Assembly: GCF_037996765.1 (NCBI RefSeq) | Contig: NZ_JBBNAD010000005.1 | Location: 962,001-1,026,000 of the forward strand | Length of the DNA stretch: 64,000 nucleotides | Source: Bdellovibrio sp. GT3 | GTDB lineage: Bacteria > Bdellovibrionota > Bdellovibrionia > Bdellovibrionales > Bdellovibrionaceae | Reading direction: 5' to 3' | Shown here: piece after piece, positions 52,153-60,337 of the stretch | How the letters are laid out: each line of letters opens with the position of its first letter | Position numbering within the stretch: the stretch's first letter is position 1 | Made by a program: the position numbers and the translations under genes | The notes under the pieces: model-generated | The model's input: the letters and a program-made list of their open reading frames with translations, nothing else | Databases searched by the model: none | What the model was told of the DNA's origin: nothing

Positions 52153-53135
52153 TTAAATTGAGCTACCACGAATACAGCTTGAAGCCCTTTACAAATCTAA
52201 ACTCTGTGAGTGCGGGGCTGCCGCGCAGTGGAGCATTGATTAAAGTGGAGTGGCCTCAGGGACTCGTGGGCTATGGTGATTTGCATCCTTGGCCAGAGCT
52301 GGGTGATATGATGCTGGCTGATCAATTGGCGGCTCTAAAAAAAGGCAAGATCACTCCACAGATGGAGCAAACGATCTGGCTGGCTCGCAAAGATGCAGAC
52401 CTTAGAAAAAAAGGAAAAACCATTTTAAGTTCGGGCGAAAAGGTTCGTAACAACTATCTGGTTTCCAATTATGCCGAAATCGTTCCTGGATTTCTGGATG
52501 AGTTAAAACGAGCTCAATTCTCTACGATCAAATTGAAAATGGGACGTGACTTGGCTGCTGAAGCCAATGCTGTCACTCGTATTGCAGCAGCTGGATTTAA
52601 AATGCGACTGGATTTTAACAGTGCCTGCAGTTGGCAATCATTTGAAAGATTTTTCAGCGGATTGTCTCCACAGGAAAAAGTGTGGATTGAATACGTCGAG
52701 GATCCTTTTCCTTTTGATCCGGATACATGGATGGATGCAAAGAAGCTGGTCAAAATTGCGCTGGATTCAGCCTACGACAAAGTTGATTGGGATAAAATGA
52801 CCAAGGCTCCATTTGATATTCTGGTGATTAAGCCTGCTAAAATGGATGTCGATAAAGCCATCGAGCGCTGCAAGAAGTTTAATCTGAAAGCCACCGTGAC
52901 CAGTTACATGGATCATCCCGTGGGTTCAATGGGGGCTCTTGCTGTCGCGATGGAGTGTAAAGAAAACTATCCCAACTTGATGCTGGATGCAGGTTGTATG
53001 ACGTATCGATCTTACCAAATGGATCAGTTCTCAGCGACTTTAAATACCTCAGGTCCTTATTTCTCCAGCATCAAAGGTTCCGGGGTTGGATTTGATCTGA
53101 TCCTAAGAGACTTAACGTGGCAGAAACTCAATTAG
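52149..53135 (+). CDS. menC: o-Succinylbenzoate synthase (MenC)
   Basis: Dehydrates SHCHC to o-succinylbenzoate. The enolase-superfamily barrel has the catalytic Lys pair near TIKLKMGRD, metal ligands in RLDFNSACSW, EYVEDPFPFD and ALDSAYDK, and the second Lys in ILVIKPAKMD. Start is the TTG at 52149, in a TTGA overlap with menA; no ATG lies close. Length is 328 residues. It is a tightly coupled member of menA-menC-menE. Confidence 0.9.
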   Translation: MIKLSYHEYSLKPFTNLNSVSAGLPRSGALIKVEWPQGLVGYGDLHPWPELGDMMLADQLAALKKGKITPQMEQTIWLARKDADLRKKGKTILSSGEKVRNNYLVSNYAEIVPGFLDELKRAQFSTIKLKMGRDLAAEANAVTRIAAAGFKMRLDFNSACSWQSFERFFSGLSPQEKVWIEYVEDPFPFDPDTWMDAKKLVKIALDSAYDKVDWDKMTKAPFDILVIKPAKMDVDKAIERCKKFNLKATVTSYMDHPVGSMGALAVAMECKENYPNLMLDAGCMTYRSYQMDQFSATLNTSGPYFSSIKGSGVGFDLILRDLTWQKLN

Positions 53136-54277
53136 CTCTGGATTTGAAATCCGACGACAATCTGATTTTGCTGAATCCGCGTTGGCCAAAAGGGGACTTT
53201 CAAAAACTGAAGTCACTGGCTGAAGCCGTCCAGGCAGAGCGCGGATTGAAGGGGCACGTGTGGATTGCGACGTCTGGCTCCACAGCGGAATCAGCCAGCG
53301 CAACCAAGTTGGTGGCGCTTTCCAAGAAAGCGATCATCTCGTCGGCCGAATCCGTTAATAAGCATTTGAATTCAACCGCGGCTGATGTGTGGACCCAGGT
53401 CCTTCCGCATTTTCATGTCGGGGGATTTGGTATTGAGGTGCGTGCTTTGTTAAGTGGTGCCCGTGTGGTGCCTACACTTCAAGATTCCAAGTGGAATGTC
53501 GATCACTTTTATCAAGTTCTGATTGATGAAAAGTGCACTCTCTCCGCATTGGTACCGACTCAGGTTTTTGACCTGGTGGAGAAGGGATATAAATCGCCAA
53601 GCTCGATGCGCGCGATTGTCGTGGGCGGCGGTGCATTGGACCCGGCTTTATTTGATCGGGCCCGCGCCTTGGGTTGGCCACTCTTGCCAAGCTATGGAAT
53701 GACCGAAACTGCCTCACAGATCGCGACGGCGAATTTGGACTCGCTGGCAGGCTTCGAGTATCCTGATATTAAGCTGCTTCCCCATGCGGATGCCCGTGTC
53801 AATGAAGCCGGCTTTTTAGAAGTGACGGCGCAGTCCTTGTTCACTTGTTATGCGCAAAATACCTCAGAAGGTATGAAGCATTGGGATCCAAAAAAAGAAA
53901 ACTGGTTCACAACCGAAGACCGCGGGGAGGTTGTGGGTCGAGCACTAAAAATCCAAGGCCGTAGCAAAGACTATGTTAAAATCGGAGGCGAGGGGACGAA
54001 CGTCGCAAGACTTCGGACTTTGCTTGAACAAGCGGTGATGGACCTAAATCCCCAATGGGTGATGCAGGTGACCTTGCTGGATATGCCTTCAGAGCGATTG
54101 GGGTCTGAGATTCATTTGGTCAGCACTTTGTCAGACGACGCCAATCGCAAGATTGCAGAATCTTATAGTGCAAAAGTTTTGCCGTTTGAAAAAATAAGAA
54201 AGAGCCACACTGTCGCGCAGATTCCGCGCAGTGATCTAGGCAAGATTCTGTGGCAGCAGCTAAAGAAATTATTGTAG
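53117..54277 (+). CDS. menE: o-Succinylbenzoate-CoA ligase (MenE)
   Basis: Activates o-succinylbenzoate to its CoA ester. A compact (386-residue) adenylate-forming enzyme; the P-loop-like block is SGSTAESASATKLVALSKKAI, the middle motif is LLPSYGMTETASQIA, and the late block is TTEDRGEVVGRALKIQGRSKDYVKIGGEGTNVARL, with the C-terminal IPRSDLGKILWQQLK carrying the catalytic Lys. Its start overlaps menC by 19 nt. Shorter than typical, but all core motifs are present. Confidence 0.88.
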   Translation: MAETQLALDLKSDDNLILLNPRWPKGDFQKLKSLAEAVQAERGLKGHVWIATSGSTAESASATKLVALSKKAIISSAESVNKHLNSTAADVWTQVLPHFHVGGFGIEVRALLSGARVVPTLQDSKWNVDHFYQVLIDEKCTLSALVPTQVFDLVEKGYKSPSSMRAIVVGGGALDPALFDRARALGWPLLPSYGMTETASQIATANLDSLAGFEYPDIKLLPHADARVNEAGFLEVTAQSLFTCYAQNTSEGMKHWDPKKENWFTTEDRGEVVGRALKIQGRSKDYVKIGGEGTNVARLRTLLEQAVMDLNPQWVMQVTLLDMPSERLGSEIHLVSTLSDDANRKIAESYSAKVLPFEKIRKSHTVAQIPRSDLGKILWQQLKKLL

Positions 54278-54286
54278 GAGAAAGCC

Positions 54287-54592
54287 ATGATTCGCAAAGA
54301 AGAAAATCCCTGGAGTGAAGCCATCGTCATGATCTGCACCAAGTGCGGTAAATCGATCTCCGGTATGAAAGAGGCGAACGTCGCTGACAACCTTAAGATG
54401 TTTTATAAGAAAAGCCTGAAAGAAAGCGGTGACGGCAAAAAGATCCGTGTCGTGACTGCAAGTTGTCTGGATATCTGTGAGGACGAGTTTCAGGCGATCA
54501 CCATTGCCACCAATGACAAGGTCGAATCCTTCATCATGCACCCCGAAAAAGACCGGGATGCATTCCTGGAAATGTTGAAAAAGAAAATCTAA
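54287..54592 (+). CDS. Ferredoxin-like (2Fe-2S/thioredoxin-fold) protein
   Basis: A 101-residue protein with four cysteines in two pairs: CTKC near residue 17 and CLDIC near residue 63 (C-x2-C ... C-x3-C). The size, the pattern and the C-terminal VESFIMHPEKDRDAFLEML resemble thioredoxin-fold [2Fe-2S] ferredoxins. The first pair is closer together than usual, so a zinc site is also possible. It lies 9 bp after menE and is probably cotranscribed. Its stop overlaps the convergent lipoprotein gene by 4 nt. Confidence 0.7.
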   Translation: MIRKEENPWSEAIVMICTKCGKSISGMKEANVADNLKMFYKKSLKESGDGKKIRVVTASCLDICEDEFQAITIATNDKVESFIMHPEKDRDAFLEMLKKKI

Positions 54593-56511
54593 GGAATTGG
54601 CAAATTGAAGTACATGAAGAACGGCTGAGCATTAAAGAGTGCTCCGGACGTGTTCAAATTCCAATTCAACATCGTATCTGTATAGGCGCCGTTCACCTTC
54701 ATATAGAACTTATATTCGTTCACTGAATAAGGGTTTACGATGAAGGCTGAATTTTCCTGGTAGGCAACTGAGCAACTAGGATCCGTGTAAAGGTGCACGT
54801 TGCCGAACGCACCAGCAGAAATTGTATAGAAGGACAACTGTATTGGTGTGCTTGCTGGGATTGGTACGTTGGCACTATCCAAATATGTCAGCATGATGTA
54901 CGAACATGTGTCACGCAGTGGAGAGTTGTAAACCGCCATTGAAATTGCAAAGTTTGTGGCTTCAACGGTCACAGTAATATTGCGGGATACAGCCGTTAGT
55001 GAGTTCGGCGACATCGTCACTGTTGCTGGAGAATTCTGACCTGCCGATGATTTTACCCAGAATTTTTTGAAGGTTTGTCCCTGTGGAACCACGACCGTGC
55101 TAACCGGGGTAGAGCAATATTCATCTGAATAGAACTGCAGACCGGCAGTAGAGCTTGAGCTGGTCAGGCCGACGTCATAGTCCTTGTCAGCGGGAATTGC
55201 CGTCCAATTGCTATTGGCCGTGGTGATTTTGTACTGATAGCACTGACTGCGACCGATGTTGGTTGGTCCGCCGAAATCCATTTTCGCAACGACTGTATCA
55301 TTGGAAAGATCCACTCTAACCACGTAAGACGGGTTGTCGTAATTGCTGTCAGACACCGTATGGTTTAAGTTGATCTTAACCTGATTGTTCGAAGCCGTTC
55401 CTGCATAGGTGTATTTTATGTAGGTAGTAACGGTTGAAACTGCTGAGGCAAACGAAATTGTGGATGTTTTTGCACTGGAATTACAATCGCTCTCGGTGAA
55501 GAACTCAAGTTTTGCATCTGAAGGTGCCACGTTCACCGTCAAGCTGGCGCTATCATACGCTGAAGTTTTATAGTAATTCATGCGCTGTAGAGTGATTGGC
55601 TGGCAGACATTTTTGTAAATGGTCCCCGGAGCATCCAGGAGTGCAATAAAGCGTCGGGTAGAGGTTGGGTCACGCAAAGTTACAGTGGTTGCGGAACCTG
55701 CTTGGAGACCGCCGCTTGCAATAACTGGTGTAAAAGCAATCGTGGAATCCAGTGGAGTTGCCGGCATGCGGGCATAGACTGTGATCATGCCTTGTTTGGC
55801 CGGAATGGAAAATAAAGACACCGAGTTTGCGGAAGACGAACAGTCGCTGCTGGTTTGGAAGTAAGTCACGCCCGAGTTTCTGGAGTCTTGTATTGAAAAT
55901 GTGACGGCAGAATTAGCAGAGGTTTCATTTCCGTTGGCATCAGTCACGTAAGCGTTAAACATTTCACACTGATTGGCGCCAGCAAAACCAGCAGGGAATA
56001 CTTTTCGCAAAGTCACGTGTGTAGCAACGGTATTTCCACTTCCAGGTGTTCGATTGTTGGTGATCGTCAAAGTACGAGTGTCACCAAACCACGTTTCACC
56101 CTTGATCAGAATATGCTCGACATCGTCATTATCATCAGTTGCGTCGATACCCCAGATGCTTAATAGATCAGTCGAAGTCAGATAGATATCAAATGATCCG
56201 TCAGAGCAGTCCGAGTCATTGGTAATGCTACCAAGAGAAGTGCCCGAAGTATTCGGAGAAACAGGTGGTGAATGGAACGAGTCTTCGTTGAAGCCAATTA
56301 CGACCGGTCCCACGCGAGTGTCGCAGGAACCTGAAATACGAACGTAGCCCTGCACTTCCATGTCCTGATCAAATGGACTGGAGCTGGATAATACGGGGGC
56401 AGCAAGCTTTCTGCCTAAAGTTGAAACTGCCACTTCCGGATCTTTACATCCAGATAAAAAGGCTGCTGAAAGCATTATAAGTAAGAGTGATTTTCCACTT
56501 ACGTTCATCAT
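54589..56511 (-). CDS. Large beta-rich surface lipoprotein
   Basis: A 640-residue protein with a lipoprotein signal (AAFLSGCKDPE, lipobox LSGC) and almost wholly beta structure. Repeated units of about 100-110 residues have the form: CQ...(Y/T)K or QC-Y, a hydrophobic strand, then YFQTSSDCSSS / FFTESDCNSS / FYSDEYCSTPVS / LYTDPSCSVAYQ. Each unit holds a Cys pair around the (T/S)(D/S)xxC motif, probably a disulfide in an immunoglobulin-like domain. At least four repeats are visible. No family was recognised. Confidence 0.7.
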   Translation of the reverse strand: MMNVSGKSLLLIMLSAAFLSGCKDPEVAVSTLGRKLAAPVLSSSSPFDQDMEVQGYVRISGSCDTRVGPVVIGFNEDSFHSPPVSPNTSGTSLGSITNDSDCSDGSFDIYLTSTDLLSIWGIDATDDNDDVEHILIKGETWFGDTRTLTITNNRTPGSGNTVATHVTLRKVFPAGFAGANQCEMFNAYVTDANGNETSANSAVTFSIQDSRNSGVTYFQTSSDCSSSANSVSLFSIPAKQGMITVYARMPATPLDSTIAFTPVIASGGLQAGSATTVTLRDPTSTRRFIALLDAPGTIYKNVCQPITLQRMNYYKTSAYDSASLTVNVAPSDAKLEFFTESDCNSSAKTSTISFASAVSTVTTYIKYTYAGTASNNQVKINLNHTVSDSNYDNPSYVVRVDLSNDTVVAKMDFGGPTNIGRSQCYQYKITTANSNWTAIPADKDYDVGLTSSSSTAGLQFYSDEYCSTPVSTVVVPQGQTFKKFWVKSSAGQNSPATVTMSPNSLTAVSRNITVTVEATNFAISMAVYNSPLRDTCSYIMLTYLDSANVPIPASTPIQLSFYTISAGAFGNVHLYTDPSCSVAYQENSAFIVNPYSVNEYKFYMKVNGAYTDTMLNWNLNTSGALFNAQPFFMYFNLPIP

Positions 56512-56626
56512 GGAATACTCTTCGACATGCTAAGCTTTGGTCTTAAGACTTAGATTGAGAAACTTTCAGATTGTAAGGTTGCCGTCTCAGGGTGAGACGG
56601 CGAAGTGGATCAATTCATAACAGGGT

Positions 56627-57082
56627 TTATTTTCCCCAGCCTTTTTCACTTTCGATCTGTTCGCGAATTTGACGCTCAATTGATTCTGCAGGAACCAATT
56701 TGCCTTTACCCACGCCAGGGCAGAAGGCTTTCACATCTTTTGCCCATGATTTTGCATTCATCACTTCCGGCCAAAACGGCCAAGTACGGCATTGTGTAGG
56801 GCGAGCCTCGTAAACTCCGCAGCCCTTGCCTTTAAGGAACATGCAATCGGTATTTTTTGGATCCTCTTTCAAGTGCCAGATGCCGCCGGTTTTTTCGCAG
56901 TAACGGCGAGTGAAGGCAGAGGTGCTGATATTCAAATGTTTCGCAAAACGCTGACGGTCTTCAAGATTCAAATACACGAAACCGTACTCACCATGAGAAG
57001 TGCAACATTTGCCGGAGCCGGTGCATTCAAAGCGTACGCCTTCGCGCCACCATTCTTTGCCTGTAAATTGAAACTCTTCCAT
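56627..57082 (-). CDS. YkgJ-type cysteine cluster protein
   Basis: A 151-residue protein of the YkgJ/CxxCxxCC family, which binds Zn or Fe. The cluster is FECTGSGKCCTSHGEYGFVYL near residue 19 (C-x5-CC), with further cysteines at YCEK, TDCMFLKGKGCGVYEARPTQCRTWPFWPEV and FCPGVG. The C-terminal half is helical. The function of the family is not defined. It overlaps the start of the thioesterase gene by one base. Confidence 0.85.
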   Translation of the reverse strand: MEEFQFTGKEWWREGVRFECTGSGKCCTSHGEYGFVYLNLEDRQRFAKHLNISTSAFTRRYCEKTGGIWHLKEDPKNTDCMFLKGKGCGVYEARPTQCRTWPFWPEVMNAKSWAKDVKAFCPGVGKGKLVPAESIERQIREQIESEKGWGK

Positions 57083-57498
57083 TAGTTTTGCTCCAAATAA
57101 GGTTCCAGGCGCGATTTCATCAGCGCCGGAATCGCTGCTTTTTGTTTGGTCTTCATATCCAAAACCGAATGAACCATTGTAACCACGGCGTGGGTTTTGG
57201 AACCTTGAGTGAACACATACTTCATCTTGAATGAAGTTTCACCGAAACTTGCCACGTTGACGGCGATTTCATAAGTCTCACCCGGGAAAAAAGGGGCCAG
57301 GTAATTGGCTTCAGAGTGACGAAGAGGAATCGCATAGTCGGGACCGTTGAAATACTCTTTCCAGGTGTAGCCGGCGTCCACGATGAATTGTTCAAAGGCG
57401 TCGTGGGCGAACCCGTAAATATTCCCAAAAAACATGATTTTAGCGGGGTCCGCTTCCCTGAAAGTCAGGGTCTTTTTCGTTCGGAAGGTTTTATTCAT
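57082..57498 (-). CDS. Hot-dog-fold acyl-CoA thioesterase (4HBT type)
   Basis: A 138-residue 4HBT-family protein; start at the ATG at 57498. The catalytic-region aspartate is in FREADPAKIMFFGNIYGFAHDAFEQF, and the central strand region EIAVNVASFGETSFKMKYVF is typical. Such enzymes hydrolyse acyl-CoA esters. Because the men genes and a polyprenyl synthase are within a few kb, it may be the DHNA-CoA hydrolase of menaquinone synthesis; that is inference from position only. It is coupled to the YkgJ gene. Confidence 0.82.
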   Translation of the reverse strand: MNKTFRTKKTLTFREADPAKIMFFGNIYGFAHDAFEQFIVDAGYTWKEYFNGPDYAIPLRHSEANYLAPFFPGETYEIAVNVASFGETSFKMKYVFTQGSKTHAVVTMVHSVLDMKTKQKAAIPALMKSRLEPYLEQN

Positions 57499-57579
57499 AA
57501 TGACTGGAACTTTAAGGCTGTTCTGCCCTTGACAGCAAGCGCGAATATCAGCATTTTGGGGCCTCATTAGGAGTCTTAA

Positions 57580-58539
57580 TTGTCGCGCAATGTCATTGAT
57601 CTGAAAGTCTATGATTCCAGGGATTTCCCTGCCTACTTACCAAAGCTGAATAAGCTTTATGATGATCTCTTTTCTGGAGGCAAAGGCTTCCGCGCGAAAT
57701 TGATTCGTATGATGGCTTCAAGCATTTCTCTGGATGGAAAGTCCGAGCATCTGCTGGCGCAAACGATCGAGTTCATCCACAACGCATCTTTGTTGCATGA
57801 TGATTTGATTGATCGCTCCCATCTTCGCCGCGGAAAAACCACAGCATGGATGAAGTACACACCTGAATACGCAGTCCTTGCCGGTGATTACTTGCTGGCG
57901 CGTGTGATGGTGAACCTTTCCGGTCACGGCAATATCAAACTGGTTCAATACACAGCTGAAATCATCTCCGACCTTTTGGAAGGCGAGTGGTTGCAGGATT
58001 CTGTTGTCGGTGACTACTTCGTCACTCTTGAGCAGTTGGATCGCATTCATAATCTAAAAACAGCTTCTTTGTTCAAATGGTGTATTCGTGCACCATTCAT
58101 CGCACAAGAGCGCTACGATTCTGAACTTCATCAGATTCTGGAAGAGATGGGCACTTTATTGGGCCAGTTGTTCCAGCGTTCAGACGATTTGTTGGACTAT
58201 GACATCCGTAACGAAGAGGGTAAAGCGATCCTGGGTGATTTGAAATCAGGTTACCTGAACTCATTTGGTGCTTACATCACTTCCGGTCGTTCCCGTCAGG
58301 AAATTGATCAGATCGTAAAATCCAAAAACCTGGAGCAGTACTACGCAAGTATCGGTGGCAAGGAAGTCTTTGATCAAAAGGTGCAGGCCTTTGATGAAAT
58401 GAACAAATCCCTGATCGCCATGTACGACCATCACCTTGAGCGTTTGAAAAAACACATAAAGCCGGGTGAGGAAAAACTGATCGATCAGCTTCGTCCGTTG
58501 ACGGAAATTCTATACTGGAGAAGGAAGCCTTCTTCGTGA
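57580..58539 (+). CDS. Polyprenyl diphosphate synthase
   Basis: An all-helical trans-prenyltransferase of 319 residues that makes the long isoprenoid tail for quinones. First Asp-rich motif DDLID (from D74) with HLRRGKTT after it; second motif in LFQRSDDLLDY. FSGGKGFRAKLIRMM near the N-terminus is the substrate-binding region. The TTG start follows AGGAG by seven bases. The next gene begins on its last codons (GTGA overlap), and the products are probably used together. Confidence 0.9.
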   Translation: MSRNVIDLKVYDSRDFPAYLPKLNKLYDDLFSGGKGFRAKLIRMMASSISLDGKSEHLLAQTIEFIHNASLLHDDLIDRSHLRRGKTTAWMKYTPEYAVLAGDYLLARVMVNLSGHGNIKLVQYTAEIISDLLEGEWLQDSVVGDYFVTLEQLDRIHNLKTASLFKWCIRAPFIAQERYDSELHQILEEMGTLLGQLFQRSDDLLDYDIRNEEGKAILGDLKSGYLNSFGAYITSGRSRQEIDQIVKSKNLEQYYASIGGKEVFDQKVQAFDEMNKSLIAMYDHHLERLKKHIKPGEEKLIDQLRPLTEILYWRRKPSS

Positions 58540-59609
58540 ATGAGTTCGTTACTCTAAGTAAGAGTTCCCCACAGTTTGAATCTTATTTGCTGGGCACGTT
58601 TTCGAAAGAAAAACGTGCTTTGCCTGTTCAGACTTTGAATGTGAACTCTGCTTCAGAGACGGTGACGTTTAAAATCGTTCCGGTCAGCTCCCTGGAGTTT
58701 CCTCCGCGCCTTGTGCGCATTCTGCAAACAATCAAGATCAGAAGTTTTCTGTTCATCCTGGTTCCTCTATTTTTGCTTTTGACAAAAAATATTGCCGATC
58801 AAACATTGCGTGATCCGATTTCAACTGTGATCGCGACCGTGGGATTGATCTTCGCATTTATTTCCGTGAATCTGCGCAACGACTACACCGATCATATTCG
58901 CGGCGTGGATCGGATCTTAGAGCGCAGTGGCAGCCGGGCCATTCAAAATGGCTGGACGACAGCAGCACACATCAAAAGTCTTTCCACAGTCTTCCTGCTG
59001 TTGGCTTTTGCATGCTCAGTGCCTGTGATGGTGACTTACACCGATGTCGCCTATCTGGTGGTGGCTGCGGCCTCGATTGGATTGTGGGCACAGTTTCAAA
59101 AACGTGTTTCTTTCAAATACCAAATCGGTGGTGAGATCTGTCTGTTCCTGTTGTTCGGACCGCTTTTGACCGTGTCCTACCAACTATCGATGGGAGCACC
59201 TTACGATATTGAATCCTTGTGGATCGGTGTGGTCTGGGGTTGGGCAGTTTTGTTTGTGGTTCACTTGCGCAATTTCATCAATATTTTGCCAAGCTCCCAA
59301 GCGGGATTCCGTAACACCGTCAATTGGCTGGGCTTTGATCGCTCACGTCGTTTGATTGCCATTTGGTGGTTTGTCTACCTGGTTATTAATTTGTTCTATC
59401 ATGCGGTTTATGCCGGAAAGTATTGGGGAGTTTACGTCAGCGTAGCCCTGGTGCTGTTGTCCTTTAGTTTCATTGCCAAGCTAAAAGCACTTTCCAGTCC
59501 GGTGGGCGGCGATGTTCGCCAGGTCTTCAAATACGGTTTCACATTGTTCTTGTTCACTATCGGACTGTGGGTGTTTGAATGTCTTTGGTATCTGTTTCTG
59601 ACCAGATAA
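58536..59609 (+). CDS. MenA-like UbiA-family protein with degenerate second Asp motif
   Basis: A 357-residue protein with an extra N-terminal soluble region (about 65 residues) and nine membrane helices. The first UbiA motif is intact, NLRNDYTDHIRGVD (N115-D116, D119), with the following GSRAIQNGW parallel to the MenA RITQAG. The second motif, NLRDREGD in MenA, aligns to HLRNFINILPS near residue 246: both Asp residues are lost. Without them, metal and diphosphate binding should fail, so it is probably not a normal prenyltransferase. It is coupled to the polyprenyl synthase by a GTGA overlap. Confidence 0.75.
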   Translation: MNEFVTLSKSSPQFESYLLGTFSKEKRALPVQTLNVNSASETVTFKIVPVSSLEFPPRLVRILQTIKIRSFLFILVPLFLLLTKNIADQTLRDPISTVIATVGLIFAFISVNLRNDYTDHIRGVDRILERSGSRAIQNGWTTAAHIKSLSTVFLLLAFACSVPVMVTYTDVAYLVVAAASIGLWAQFQKRVSFKYQIGGEICLFLLFGPLLTVSYQLSMGAPYDIESLWIGVVWGWAVLFVVHLRNFINILPSSQAGFRNTVNWLGFDRSRRLIAIWWFVYLVINLFYHAVYAGKYWGVYVSVALVLLSFSFIAKLKALSSPVGGDVRQVFKYGFTLFLFTIGLWVFECLWYLFLTR

Positions 59610-60337
59610 AAAACATCTGCGTCGTTGCAGATGAATCCGGTCTTGCAAAAGGGCAGCATTGGGCGAAATTCCTTGGCTGTCCGTTAAATCCTCCCTCATT
59701 GGATCCTTACTATTTTCGCTTCAACGTTGAAGGCGATCGTGTGTACGTGCGCGATCAGGACAAACGAAAGCTGGAGATCAATTTCGACGAAAATCATCTG
59801 GATTACGAACGCAAAGGTCACCGCGGCAAGCAGGAGATCATCGCCAAAGCACTGGGCGCAGCCAAGGGCTGCAAGAAGGTTTTGGATCTTTCTGTGGGGA
59901 TGGGGATCGACAGTGTGTTTTTGACTCAGCTGGGATTTCAGGTGACGGGAGTCGAGCGCTCGCCCGTGTTGTATGCATTGTTGAGCGAGGCTTTTGAAAA
60001 TACTCAGAAGGAATATTTAAAATCCTATCAGCTTCATTTTGCCAACAGTCTGGAATTTTTGCGCGAGCAAAAAGGCAAAATTGAAATCGATTCCATTTAT
60101 TTTGATCCGATGTATCCGCATAAAAAGAAGTCGTCTTTACCCAAGCAGGAGATGGTCGTTTTCCGCGATTTGGTGGGGCACGATGACGACGCTGCGGAAG
60201 TTTTGAAGGAAGCGTTGAAGTGGCCTGTGCGCCGTGTGGTGGTGAAAAGGCCGATCCATGCAGAGCAGTTGCTGCCTGGAGTGATTCACTCCTTTGAAGG
60301 AAAGGTGGTTCGTTATGATTCTTATGTGGTTGGGTAG
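59579..60337 (+). CDS. rsmJ: 16S rRNA (guanine1516-N2)-methyltransferase RsmJ-like
   Basis: A class I SAM-dependent methyltransferase of 252 residues. The SAM motif is VLDLSVGMGIDSVFLTQLGFQVTGVERSP; the RsmJ hallmark is YFDPMYPHKKKSSLPKQEMVVFRDLVGHDDDA, with RVVVKRPIHAE after it. The N-terminal substrate region contains YYFRFNVEGDRVYV. The start at 59579 overlaps the MenA-like gene by 31 nt, and the end overlaps the next gene by about 23 nt. Confidence 0.88.
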   Translation: MSLVSVSDQIKNICVVADESGLAKGQHWAKFLGCPLNPPSLDPYYFRFNVEGDRVYVRDQDKRKLEINFDENHLDYERKGHRGKQEIIAKALGAAKGCKKVLDLSVGMGIDSVFLTQLGFQVTGVERSPVLYALLSEAFENTQKEYLKSYQLHFANSLEFLREQKGKIEIDSIYFDPMYPHKKKSSLPKQEMVVFRDLVGHDDDAAEVLKEALKWPVRRVVVKRPIHAEQLLPGVIHSFEGKVVRYDSYVVG

